The position numbers were made by a program, and so were the translations under genes. A DNA stretch of 64,000 nt from Ophiosphaerella korrae (Eukaryota > Ascomycota > Dothideomycetes > Pleosporales > Phaeosphaeriaceae), in contig JALNQF010000007.1 of assembly GCA_028456385.1 (NCBI GenBank), positions 310,001-374,000 of the forward strand, written 5' to 3'. The number at the start of each line of letters is the position of its first letter. Positions within the stretch are counted from its first letter, which is position 1. Positions 12,649 through 23,617 of the stretch are shown here, in pieces. The notes under the pieces are model-generated. The model made no database searches and was not told where the DNA came from. It saw only the letters and a list, made by a program, of their open reading frames with translations.

Positions 12649-12777
12649 AGATGGGTTTTTTACGAGGCGCGTGGGGGGGGGGGGGGCTTTGGTTGCCGAT
12701 GCTCTTTTTGCTTTCCTTTTTTTTTTTTCTTGTGTGTTGGATTCGGGCATTGGTGGGGAGTTTTGTGTGTTTTCTTT

Positions 12778-12813
<36 letters not shown>

Positions 12814-13570
12814 GTAGCATGCTAGGACGGGATATGAGGGTGGCAATGAATGGGTGCATTTGCATCTCACTCTGTTTTCCTTTTTTTGGGGGGTTGATTG
12901 ATTCTCTTCTTTTTTTTTTCCGTAGGCGCGTGTATTACTACGTTAGTGCTTGTTTGGATAAATTATTATGTGCCACCTGGCTAGCTAGAATGAATGGCTG
13001 AATTGCTATATTTGCCTCCGTTAATACATGAGACGTAGTAGTTGTGACATGAATTGTGAAGGCGTTAGGAAGGACGGGATAGAAGGGGTAATATGACGGT
13101 AGCATTTTCTACGCCGAGGAATTAATAAGTATCAAACTCTATACAGAGTACTACAAGAATTAATACTTTCCACAGCACACAAAAGTAGATATCCAAAACT
13201 CCTTATTTCACACTAGTAGCCGCCAGGCACAAAGTGCCATCCGTTTCCTTGCGCCAAAAATTCAACCAGCCATCGCCAAAGACCGAGTTATCAACGCCCT
13301 GTCCCCTATCCCCTTAATTCTCCACGGCTTGTTCGCCGTTGAGACTTGATCCAGCCGGCACCAACTCAAACCGAGCCCCGTACCATGTCAAGATTGCGCC
13401 ATTTCTTTACGGAAAAAATTAAATAAAAATAAAAATAAAAAACTTAGCCGACCAAGTAAATTGCGAGCGAAAGGAAGGAAGGAAGGAAGGAAGGAAGGGT
13501 TCAGAGGTTGCTCAAAACACGGCCTTCTCTTCCTCCCCGGGCGCAGCCATAACCCCAACAACAAGCCGCG
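12649..13570. other. Intergenic with homopolymers and GGAA repeat
   Basis: Convergent 3' ends meet here. It has a G12 run near 12667, T runs near 12718, 12782-12811 and 12909, A/T-rich DNA near 13420 and a GGAA tract at about 13472-13497. No gene is supported. Confidence 0.6.
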
Positions 13571-15719
13571 TCAAGCCCCCGTGTCTTCCCCAGACGGCAA
13601 CGGAACCTCCAATTCGTGCATGAGATCCACCATCCACGCACAAGCCGGTATATCAGGAAACGCGCGGAGAATCCCGCGATACCCGGCGCCATCCTGGTCG
13701 ATGCCCATGGTCCGCAATTGCGCGCGGAAGTGTCCCTTGAACCACAGGTACTCGGGCCCCTTGAGCATCGCCGCATGAAGTGTGCCGAGTGACAGGCTCC
13801 ATAGAATCACGTTGTTTGTCGTTGCGGGATGGGGATGGGGATGGGGATTGGCGTTTTGTGGGGATTCTAGCAGTGTGGGCACTAGTGGGGTGTGTATGTT
13901 TGTTGTGTCGAGTGTGTTGTCGTCGATGCCTTCTCGTGATGGATCGAGGAGAAGCGGTATCAAGGCTTCCATGACGCGTGACATGAGATGGACGCATAAA
14001 CTCGAGTATGGTGGCATGCGTCGCACGCTGAGCCAGACGTACAAATGATATGCTTTGGCGAGCAGGGCTTCCACGTTTGATAGGTTGCCGGTTTGTTTGT
14101 GGGTATGTAGGATCCGTAGGAGGATCCACTGCACATCGAACATTGGTTGCAAAACGAATGAATCTTCATTTTTCTCGGGTTCGTGGTACTTGTGGGCGAC
14201 GCTAAGTTGGTGGACAAAATAGATTACACGCTCAAATGGCTCTGAAACGGGTGGTAGATGGAGGAGGGATTGAGCGGTGAGCTCATTTAATTCGGATTGT
14301 ATATTTTCTGGGAGAGGGTGGGACGGGATGGCACGATATGGGATTTTTGGGAGCTCGATGAGTTCCACTGCGATTACAGTCTCACACCTGGACTTGTGAG
14401 TAGAAATTTAGCCATTGAAATGTAACTAGACAGGGGCTCAGACCATTGTGCCACTTTGCTTGTCCATGGATCTAATGTTTCGAGGCCTTTTAGTACGTCT
14501 CCCCCGCCTCGGATCTTGAGAAGTTGAACCAATGCGTTGCGGTGATGAATTGATGTGTCAACTAATCGTGGTGGATTAATTAGCAGGTGTCACAGAGGGA
14601 AAGGCCAATATCCAAAAAGGGAAGGCCTGGGAAAGGGGGGAAAGTCTGCGGAAGACAATTTTTGGGGCCGCCAGCCGTTCTCATCGTAGGGTTTGAAGAT
14701 TTTCAGAAGAAATGCTGGGCTCACTACCTAATAATTAGCACAATATGTGAGTAGTTCATGTTGCTTTATTTCCATACCGTGATTCAAAGACTGCTGAGAC
14801 AGCAGTGATACATGCTAATGCCTTGAGAAGGTGGTCCGAGAATTGTCCAGATTCTGCCCCTTGCTTCAATAGCTTCTGCATTGCCCTCAAAGTCTTGTTG
14901 TAGACTAAGCGAAGATTTTCCAAATAAGCATTGAATAAATATATGGCATAGTAGACGACAACTTACGCCAGGATATTTCTTCTGTTCTTATCACCGATGC
15001 GCCACTCGTCGACCTTCCTAGGAGACTTGTGGCATAAAGCCAAAACGCCCAGGTGAGCTCGCTCTTTGCCATGTTTTCTATCATGTTATTTAGGTAAGTT
15101 GATAAGACTAGTTATTGCTTCAAATTTAGTTGCGTACCTATCTGGTTTTTGTGTATAGTTACTTGATACGAGGTGAAAGTCCCTCTTTTGCTATCCGGGC
15201 GTGGATCTTCACCAGGGGTAGTGGAGAGAACTTCACACGTTAGTTTTGACATCTTTTGCAATATCTAAAAGCTGGGTATCGAGAGACGATTCGTCGCTTA
15301 CAGAAGTGAATTATATGGTCGCAGTTCCTTCCGAGGTCTGGTAACATGTTGAAGGGGTCGTACATGCTCTTTTCAATCGTATTCAGTGGACTTTGTAGCA
15401 TAGCGGCCTGCTTGCTCTTCCGTCTCTGCAATATCATGTCTCGGTCACTACCCTTACTAGTATTTTCATAACCTCCTTTCTCTCGCAAAGGTTGCTGCCT
15501 TTTCTGGCTTTGATTGGTGGTAGTTTTATTTCTATTCACCCATTCCCGGGCCTTCTTTCTCACGATGGTGTTTTTAGCTGGGTCGTTTTCGTCAAGGAAT
15601 TCCAGCTTAGTAGTGTTAGGCAGTTCTACGGTGAAGGTTGGTTGCATTTGCTGAAAAAACCTTCGGCCCTTTTCCTTGTGATTACCTAACTTCTGGGTCG
15701 TGTTCGGCGTTGTCATCAT
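13571..15719 (-). CDS. Fungal transcription-factor-domain-like protein, exon structure unresolved
   Basis: The first exon (15719-15302) has the N-terminal pattern of a large fungal regulator-like family without an obvious zinc cluster: a short basic start, LEFLDENDP, a basic KKAREWVNRN block, then a DPFNMLP motif. Later pieces fit the family's helical domain: LYNKTLRAMQKLLKQG...ALACITAVSAVFES near 14900-14780, and HRNALVQLLKIRGGGDVLKGLETLDPW near 14550-14455. The last exon (14368-13571) is open to its stop. I could not join 14760-14560 in one frame with normal splice sites: every option meets a stop. So this is either a gene with an exon plan I missed or a recently broken one. Function beyond probable regulator is unknown. 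Confidence 0.5.
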
Positions 15720-16456
15720 GGACTCGTAGGGCTGAAAAAGTGGAGGCGCTTCTAGCTCGGGTATGCTCGGTGCATTCAGAGGCTGAAAGGACTTATAGAC
15801 CTACTTAAGTAGCGCCAGTTTTAGGCAATGGCCGCGTAAACGACGCGGTGATGGGAGCCGTGGAAGTGGATCCGGCTCCATAGCCAATCAGGAGTTGGTC
15901 GGTCGGTAGTCTTAGTGACTAGGCTCATGTGCGTATGCTCATGTGCGCACGCTTAGGCGGGGCAGAGCTGGTCCTAAGCGTTATTTCGCTCAAGCTGGCA
16001 CTCGCCGGAGGGAAGTAATTTGAAAATGGTGAAAGCATGGCATCGAACTAGGCTATGATACACAACTAGTCTAAAATTATATAGCTAGTCTACAGCATGC
16101 AGCACTCTTCAAGACGTTAGCTACCAGTGTAAGGATGGTTAAGGAGTGACGGCACGTGCTCGCATCCATGTTCACCGCCAGAACAAAGAAACGGAAACAA
16201 GGAAAACAAAAACACCAACAAGTACAGCCAATGCCCCACTAGGAACCCAGCCTCAAGCACCCACTACTCGAGAATCTGCGTGAAATGTGTTGTGACATCG
16301 CCGGTCGTACGGAGATCGACATGACAGGGTTACTGAATGTATAGCATAACGCCCATGTACGCTGGGGTGCGTCGCAGACGCCGAGACCTAATCCTCACCA
16401 ACTGCAAAAGAACTCGTATATGCATGCCTTCAATGTTTTGTGTGATCCGCAACCAA
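15720..16456. other. Intergenic, nothing recognised
   Basis: Lies between the unresolved regulator-like gene and the 3' end of the DBP4 gene. No open frame or RNA gene was recognised. Confidence 0.5.
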
Positions 16457-18922
16457 TCAGCCAAGCAACCCAGCTGCAAGAACTTCCATATCCTCCAAAG
16501 TCTCGGGCTCTTCAACCACACTGTGCTTCGCCTTCCTCCGTGGCTTCTTGCCGCTACGCTCATCATCCTCTGAATCTAACTGGAACCACTTCTTTTCCTT
16601 TTTCTTTGGCTGCTCCGGTTTTTCATCCTCGCCTTCATCGGTAAGTTGGGCATCAGCGAGAAAGTTAGCCAGAGGATCCTCCCCAGTGTCCTCCAATTCC
16701 ACGGCTGTATCACCATGCACCTCATTATCCCCCCGTTCGCGCTCTTTTCGTTTCCGGAGTTTTTCTTTCTTCTTTGCTTTTGCGGTTGCCTTGTCTTCGA
16801 CATCAGCGCTCTGAACAACTTCCAGAGCTGCTTCAATGAATCTCTGTCGCTGTACTTCTGGTAGACCTTTGGCTTTGAAGTCTGCCTCATCCTCCAGCTC
16901 ATATACTTCATGTGGGTTGCCTTCATCATCGTAGACAAGTTTCTTGCCTTTATCCATAAGTTTGGTAAGCTTCTTCTTCGACTGCAAAAGCTTTTCGCGA
17001 CGATTGCTGTCAATAATGAGGGGTTGTGAGGCGCCTGCAAGGTGGACAACACGGCCCCCCGGCGCTGCCGAAATACCGTCCATCCTAAAGTCTTCGTCGT
17101 CATCATTATCAGCGGGTATCCTTCGTTTGATGGCGAGGAAGTCGTCATCAGCACCATTGGCGCTCGCCTCGCCTGTTGCGAATAATTCATCTGCGCCGTC
17201 TCTGACGAGCTTCTTGTAGTGATCGGCTAGAACGTCTTGGTTTTGTCTCTCAAACATACGGTCGTACTTGGTCCGTACAGGTTTTGCCGCCTTGATTTTG
17301 CCTTCTTCGTCGTCCGAGTCTGAACCATTGATGGTCTCCCGTGATGCAAGCTTCTTCTGCTTGGTGTCTTCGCCCTTGATAAATTTAATCTTAGGGGTAC
17401 CAGGTAGACCCAAGCTTGCTGCAAATGCTTCTAGGTCGTACTCTTTCAGCTTAAAAACTTCCTTGTCTTTTTGTAAATATATAGACTTGACATATGTTAT
17501 AAAAGCCTTCTGCCCTAAATACTTCAGTTCGGGATCTTGGAAGCACATATTTTGCAGCTGGTCTTTGATGGACGTTCTTTTCTTCTGTCGAACATTGATG
17601 AGTTCAACTGGTACCTTCTTCGACTCTAGACGTTTGAGCATGCCTTCTTCTTCACTTGGCGTCAGGAAGAGTACACCGCGTCCTTCTCGATTGTATCTTG
17701 CTGTACGACCCACACGGTGGATGTAGGTGTCTACATCGTCTGAGCAGTCGACTTGGATAACGAAGTCAACAGCAGGAAAATCGAGACCTCGAGCGGCGAC
17801 ATCTGTAGCAAAGAGGCACGAATTTTTTGAGGAGGAGAATTTTGCTGTAGTATCCAGTCGAGCACCTTGCTTCTGGCGACCATGTATGTGTAGAAGGGGA
17901 ATACCAGGCTGCATGTGCCGGAAAGATTCGTATACGAACCGGACCAACTTCGCTGAGGAGAAGAAGCACAGTATTTTTGACTTTTTGCTAGCTTGTATGA
18001 AACTCCATAGGGTATCGAGCTTCTCTTCTAGCGGGCATATAATATAATTCTGTTGGAGGCTTTTGGGGGTCGCACTCTTGTCCTCGGCATGGACTGAGAC
18101 ATATTCTGGGTCTTGGAGGCTCAGCCTTGCTAGGTCTGAGACTTTCTTTGACTGCGTTGCAGAGAAGAGTAAGGTTTGTCGTTCTTTAGGTAGATATTCG
18201 ATAATGGCATCTACGTCGCGTTGGAATCCCATATCGAGGATTCGGTCTGCCTCGTCTAAGACTAATATCTTGAGATCATCCACACTCAGAGCTGCTGTTT
18301 GGGATAAATGTTGTAGCATACGTCCTGGAGTTGCTACCAGAATATTCATCCTAGGTAGGGCCTGTCGCTCTGCTTCCAGGCTCTTCCCCCCGATCAACAA
18401 GCCTGCCGCAAACATGTGTCCATGCTTGCCGATCTTGCGAAGCACGTCGAAGATTTGTATAGCTAGCTCTCTGGTTGGCGAGAGAATCAAGGCGCCCAAG
18501 CCAGCATCGGCGCCCACGTGCTGCAGCCGATACAAATTCTCGAGGACGGGGATCAGAAAAGATAGCGTCTTCCCACTTCCAGTCTTTGCCGCGCCGAGTA
18601 TGTCGTGTCCTTTAAGTGCGAACGGGATCGCTTTCCGCTGAATATCTGTCATAACTGCGAAATGCGAGGCTTTAAGACCCTGTTTCGTAGGGTCTGATAG
18701 AGGGAGGTCGGCGAAATCGCTATATGAGCCATTTTTTGGGTCCTATATTGCCTCGTCAGACTGCTGTCTAGACTGGAGCGAGCAATGTCAGTATCGTACC
18801 ACTTCATCAACAGCCTGTTCAAGCTTCTCCACATCCACGTCGTCGCGCTTCCTTTTTTGCTGCGCGGCCTGCTTCTTGACCTTTGTGGGCCGGGTGCGGC
18901 CGGTGATTCCTGGGGCAACCAT
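16457..18922 (-). CDS. DBP4: DEAD-box ATP-dependent RNA helicase Dbp4/Hca4
   Basis: Nucleolar helicase of 18S rRNA maturation, which in yeast helps release U14 snoRNA from pre-rRNA. Exons 18922-18800 and 18742-16457 (802 aa, the normal family size). The short first exon encodes a basic N-terminus rich in Lys/Gln/Arg; the 57-nt intron joins GTG to GAC in phase 0. Visible motifs in order: AAKTGSGKT (I, near residue 92), PTRELA (Ia), TPGR (Ib), LDEADRIL (II), SAT (III), and HRVGRTAR (VI). The family C-terminal segment after the helicase core is followed by a Lys/Glu-rich tail typical of Dbp4. It is head-to-head with the J protein gene. Confidence 0.95.
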
Positions 18923-19149
18923 GCCGATTCAGCGCATTGTCGGATCTTAGGTGTGGTGGTGATGATGATGAAGTTTGTCGCATAGAAATTTTAGTGGAGA
19001 ATAGGTATATAGGACCGTGCCCTTTGGCCGCGGGGGTCTTGGCGTTGTTGCGCGCAACTCGAGCGTCAACAAATCACTCTCACTTGACAACCACAACATC
19101 ACCACCACACGACTGCTACCTACTCGCATAGCATACAAGAAAATTCCAA
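18923..19149. promoter_or_regulatory. Shared divergent promoter, DBP4 / J protein
   Basis: Only 227 bp lie between the two start codons, so both genes must use overlapping promoter DNA. It contains a GATGATGATGA stretch, an A/T patch (agaaatttta) and GCGCGC. No perfect TATA, RRPE or PAC element was seen. Confidence 0.6.
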
Positions 19150-19890
19150 ATGTCTGATGCTATTGATGCAGAGCTCTTGGCAGCCGGGAAAGAGCTTGAC
19201 AAGGTATATAACTTCCCTGTATCACGCTGCGCACCTTGCTAACAAAACTCTAGGATGCAGAGATCGAGAGTGAGCTCTTGCGCACACAGTCTACTACACT
19301 GGGTATAGCTCATGGCCAATACAGGAATCCGTAATACCTTCAAGCTTGACGCGTATGCGGTTCTTGACCTTAAACCGGGTGTCCCCGAATCCGACATCAA
19401 GAAGGTGTACCGCGCAAAGTCTCTCCTCATTCACCCCGACAAGACGAGTAATCCGTTAGCCCCCGACGCATTTGATCGCCTCAAGAAAGCGCAGTCCGTA
19501 CTTCTGGACGAGAAGCTCCGTGCCGAACTGGACGAAAACATTGCAGATGCTCGCATGCTAGTTATGCGCGAGAAGAAGCTCACAGCCGACGATGAAGAGA
19601 CTCGGGGTGAAGAATTTGATAAGGCATGGAGAGAGAAAGTCATATGGGTCATCAGCGACAACGAGATGAGGAAGGCGCGCCAGCACAAGGCACATATGCG
19701 CGAGGAAGGCAGGCAGCAGAGGAAAGATGACGAAGAGGCTGCCGAGAAGAAGCGCAAAAGAGAACATGAGGACGCCTGGGAGAAGAGCCGGGATCAGCGC
19801 ATTGGGAGCTGGAGGGACTTTCAACAGGGCAAAAAACCCGAATCCGAAGGCGGCAAGAAGAAAAAGAAGAAGGTCAAGGCTCTTGGGTGA
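19150..19890 (+). CDS. J-domain protein, DNAJC8/Spf31 spliceosomal type
   Basis: Homologue of human DNAJC8 and fission yeast Spf31, J proteins found with the spliceosome. Exons 19150-19203, 19254-19269 and 19325-19890 (211 aa). The middle exon is only 16 nt. After a short acidic start the J domain runs from about residue 28 (AYAVLDLKPGVPESDIKKVY), with the HPD motif in LIHPDKTSNP and the family's APDAFDRLKKA. The C-terminus is a long basic/acidic helix ending in a Lys run, as in DNAJC8. An internal ATG at 19312 would skip the first exons but lies inside the second intron, so I reject it as the start. Confidence 0.9.
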
Positions 19891-21552
19891 GTGCGAAAGC
19901 GATGGCATTCCAAGATTCTCCAAGCCATGGGCCTCAACTCTGGGTACGCCTCCTTCACATACACATCACATCTTTGATTGCAACTGACCACCACTTTTCG
20001 CAGCGTTGTGCCAAAGCCATGGTTATCTCATTTCGGTGCTCGCTTCCTCCCGTCATCCGCAGTATCTGGTAGGCTGCGAGATCATTAGACTTCTGGAAAC
20101 GTGCGCCAAGGCGTAATGGTTGTTTCACCTTCAAAAGCTTAACTCACATAAGCATTATCTGTGCGTACCTGGTTAAGGAACGAAATCGACGGGAATAGCA
20201 TTTGACAACTATGCGAATTCATAGTTGCTGATGGGCAACTTGGTGATGGTGTACTGTTTTAACAACATACTTGCTCTCTACAATATACCCATACTTCACG
20301 GTACATCTACAAATGTGATATGGTTGTGTCCTTCTGTTCTCCCCCCATCTCCCAGCGTCATTCCAGCCGCCAAATTACGCTTTCAGGCATGCTTTCCGGT
20401 TCCTTTTCCACCGCCATACATTGGCAAGAATAGCAACTCGGCATATCCTATGCCCCACACGTCCACCTCATCATAGCTCTGTCCCTGCAATTTCAACTCG
20501 CACGCCGCATGCAGTTGCACCGTCTAAAAGCAGCCAAGCTGGCCAAAGCACACATCCCAATACGGTCCTATACGTGCCATTCATCTCTATACGGCGTCCT
20601 CGAGACCTTCCATCTCGCGAAGGATACAATAAGTTTTGCCTTGACCAATAACAGGAGCGATATAGCTGAACCCTTGTCCGGACCAATGCTCTAAGACCAA
20701 TAGAACAACACCTACCCAGCACCTCAGGTCCGACGTACCCCATTGCTGCGAGCCAAAGGCTGAGTTCATGGTCCCATCGTACATGCGCGAACCGAGCCAC
20801 TTGCCATTAGTGCACCAATCATGATGGCGTGTTGGTACGTCGGGGCGCATGTTCGCCTGAGCAGAATGGCAGAATGTGGAATGTAGTGCGATGAACAAGC
20901 TCTCGTTACCCCAATGTCAAAACATGAAACACTAACCCCGCGCACGGGTCGTGTGTGCACGCACGGATACGCAGCCAATCTGTGTGGTGGTATGTGTTTG
21001 TGTGTGTATTTCATTGTACAGTACATAACCCTTGAATAAGCTTTGCCTGCTGCTGAACTACTCGATATCTTTAAAAAGGACGAAGCACGCCTCGTATGCT
21101 CGCGCGACTGGCTACTGTTGCTGATAATTGTGGTTTGACATACTGCTCTTTCTTTTTTGGTGCGCTGAAACGAATTACAAATGTGTAGAAGCGAATGCTA
21201 GGGCGTGGCTATATATCGGATATAGGCAAGGCCGTGGTATCTCAGTGCCTACGAAGGGAGAAGAAGGATACTAGATGCAAGAAGCGAACGACAACCCCGG
21301 ATAAATGCAATGACGCCGCTAAGATGAAAGAGATGGAAAACATGAAAAATGTGGCATGTGAGCAACACCTCGATGTTTGGTGCTACGGTCGCGACATCGT
21401 TTCAACGACAACCAGGGTCCACGTGCATGCCGGATTCCTATAAAACTACCCACCACCTCTTTTTTTGGAAAAGACCAAGGCTTGGAACACACCAATGCAC
21501 CTTCTTGAACTTCTCGAACCCTATTAGAACCAAACAATGTTTCCCAGTATCA
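19891..21552. other. Intergenic, nothing recognised
   Basis: About 1.7 kb between the 3' ends of two convergent genes. No frame resembles a known protein, and no RNA gene was recognised. Confidence 0.5.
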
Positions 21553-23617
21553 CTACTCTAGCACCTCGTGGATATTTAGCCGGCGACGTTTGCTTGTCTC
21601 AGGCGTCTCAGGTCTTCGATCATCAGCGATCGGAGAGGGTACCCGGTGTCGCACCAGATCATGCTCCTGGTCCATCACTCCTTGGCCTTCCAGGTGGAGT
21701 GGTGATCCAAGAGGAGCAGGCCCCGTACGAATTGGTGGGAGATGCAGCCCTTCAAGACGTGCCGGACGATTGAGTTCCCGTAAGGGTTCTGAGGTAGCCG
21801 ACGGCTTCCGAGAAGGCACCACATATGGTGAGGGGTAGGTTGCCCCTAGTTGCGATGAAGACTGGACTGTCGGAAAGTATCCTGATTCCGCGCCACTAGT
21901 AGGGGAGTAGCCGTAGGATGTGCTACTACTGTAAGAGCCAGGGCTGAATGTGGGGAGTGATGTGCGGATGGAAGAAAAATTGAAATGGGGGGAGGTGGAC
22001 GCTGAGCTAGTCGAGGATGGAGGACGAGCATGATGCGGCGTGAAATCCCTGGCAGGCACAGTTGGTGGTGCAGCCATGGTTTGTGAAGTCTGGTTGGGAG
22101 TTGGTGGTGCGGTCTGTTGACTGGTAAGAGGAGGGCCAGCTGGCCGCTGTGGCACACGCACGACTAATGTCACGAAGTAGAGTGATGTCTTTGCGAGCCG
22201 AAACTGGACCTGGATAGACTGGTACTGGCCGTTCTGTAACCGGAAACTCAAATACATTGGCCTGTCCGTGAAGCCGTGGCTGACAGCATCGACATCTCGG
22301 TCGACTAGGTTCTCCATTACTGGACGCAATGGATCTTGCCCAATTGGGGTTATGGGTGCCATGTATGTCGGTTCGCGCTCATCCCGTTCATCCCGCAATT
22401 CATTGCACAAACGCTGTAGACTGTCGTTCTGCCGTGCTTCGAGGAGGTCACCGAGATATTTGCCGCGTACATCTCCCATGAACTTCACTAACTCCTGGAA
22501 GGCTTGATTTGATTTCTGAATCATCAGGTCTAGATTCAAGAAAGCGACTGGCAGCGTATGGTACGCTAAATTGTGACCCGGAGTATATGGCGAAGCAGCA
22601 ACAACACCAAAGCTATGCGGCAGTCCTCCATTAGAAGAGGGCACTAGCTGCGAATTTACACTTGGTCCATACTCTTCTCTTTGTCTTCCAGAAAAGCGAG
22701 GTAGGTCTGGGGCTCGTTGCGAATGTAACGCAGGGAACGGATGCGGGTAAGGTTCTGGTACCGATGCAGGCATACTGCCTAGGGTTTGGCTAGGTTGCCT
22801 TCCCTCTTCAGGTCTAGAAAACTCTCTGTCGTCTCTTAGTCTCGGTCTACCTCTTTTCTTGTGCTGCACGTCTTTGCACGTGTCCTATCCACCAAGTTAG
22901 TCGGTTTCATCCACGCACGCCACTTTCTTTCAGGCTGATGTTTAAACTCGGCAAACTGACCTGCTTTCCGGAGGCAACGCATCGACCACAGGGGCGCTGC
23001 ACGTCGCAACTAAGATGTGCTTTCTTACAATTGACGCATGCAGATGCTACATGGGCTTTTGTTCTCCTTGCTGGTTTACTGGGCCTTGTTGTCGGTGGAG
23101 CAATCATGGCCGCTTGTTGAACCATGGGGCCTGCGTTGTGGGCCCCGGCATACAGAGGCACGCCGGTGGATGAATATCCATAAGCATAGTTCTGTGGGAC
23201 CGGAGCATCACCATATGACGAGTGATCGACTGTGCGTGCAGAAGCGTAGTGAAGCTGACGCTCTCTGGAATGCGGTTCGCCGGGAAACACCTGTCTATGT
23301 TCCAAACTTGAGTGAGCCAACGATGATCGAGGATCGAATAGCTCAGATGAAGGTGGTGGTAAGGGTAGACCAATATTAAGTCTCTGAGATGCACTTATTG
23401 GTGCATGGTATGAATGCCGCGAAGGATCCGAAGTCTGTGCTGAACGACGAGCTGGGGAATGAGGTTCTGACATGGGAGGAGATGGATAGCTCTGCTGTTC
23501 AGACCTTCCGGGACTGAACTTTGAACGAAGCTTCGCCAAACCGCCTTCAGGTTCTGAAGGATACCCGAAGGACGTTGAGAGGAACGAGGTCGGTGGAGGT
23601 AAGACCAGACTCTGCAT
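21553..23617 (-). CDS. Zn2Cys6 transcription factor with PAS-like domain
   Basis: Nuclear DNA-binding regulator. Exons 23617-22961 and 22884-21553 (662 aa), split by a 76-nt intron that falls inside the zinc cluster, between GKQ and DTC. The joined cluster reads ACVNCKKAHLSC...RPCGRCVASGKQDTC followed by a basic KKRGRPR, so all six cysteines are present. It sits near residue 195 rather than at the N-terminus. The region about residues 290-460 (from AYHTLPVAFLNLDLM to LYFVTLVVRVP) has the size and pattern of a PAS fold, a pairing also found in AcuK/Ert1-type regulators. Both ends are Ser/Pro-rich. The target pathway cannot be read from the sequence. The start is the first ATG; an upstream frame extension lacks one. 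Confidence 0.85.
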
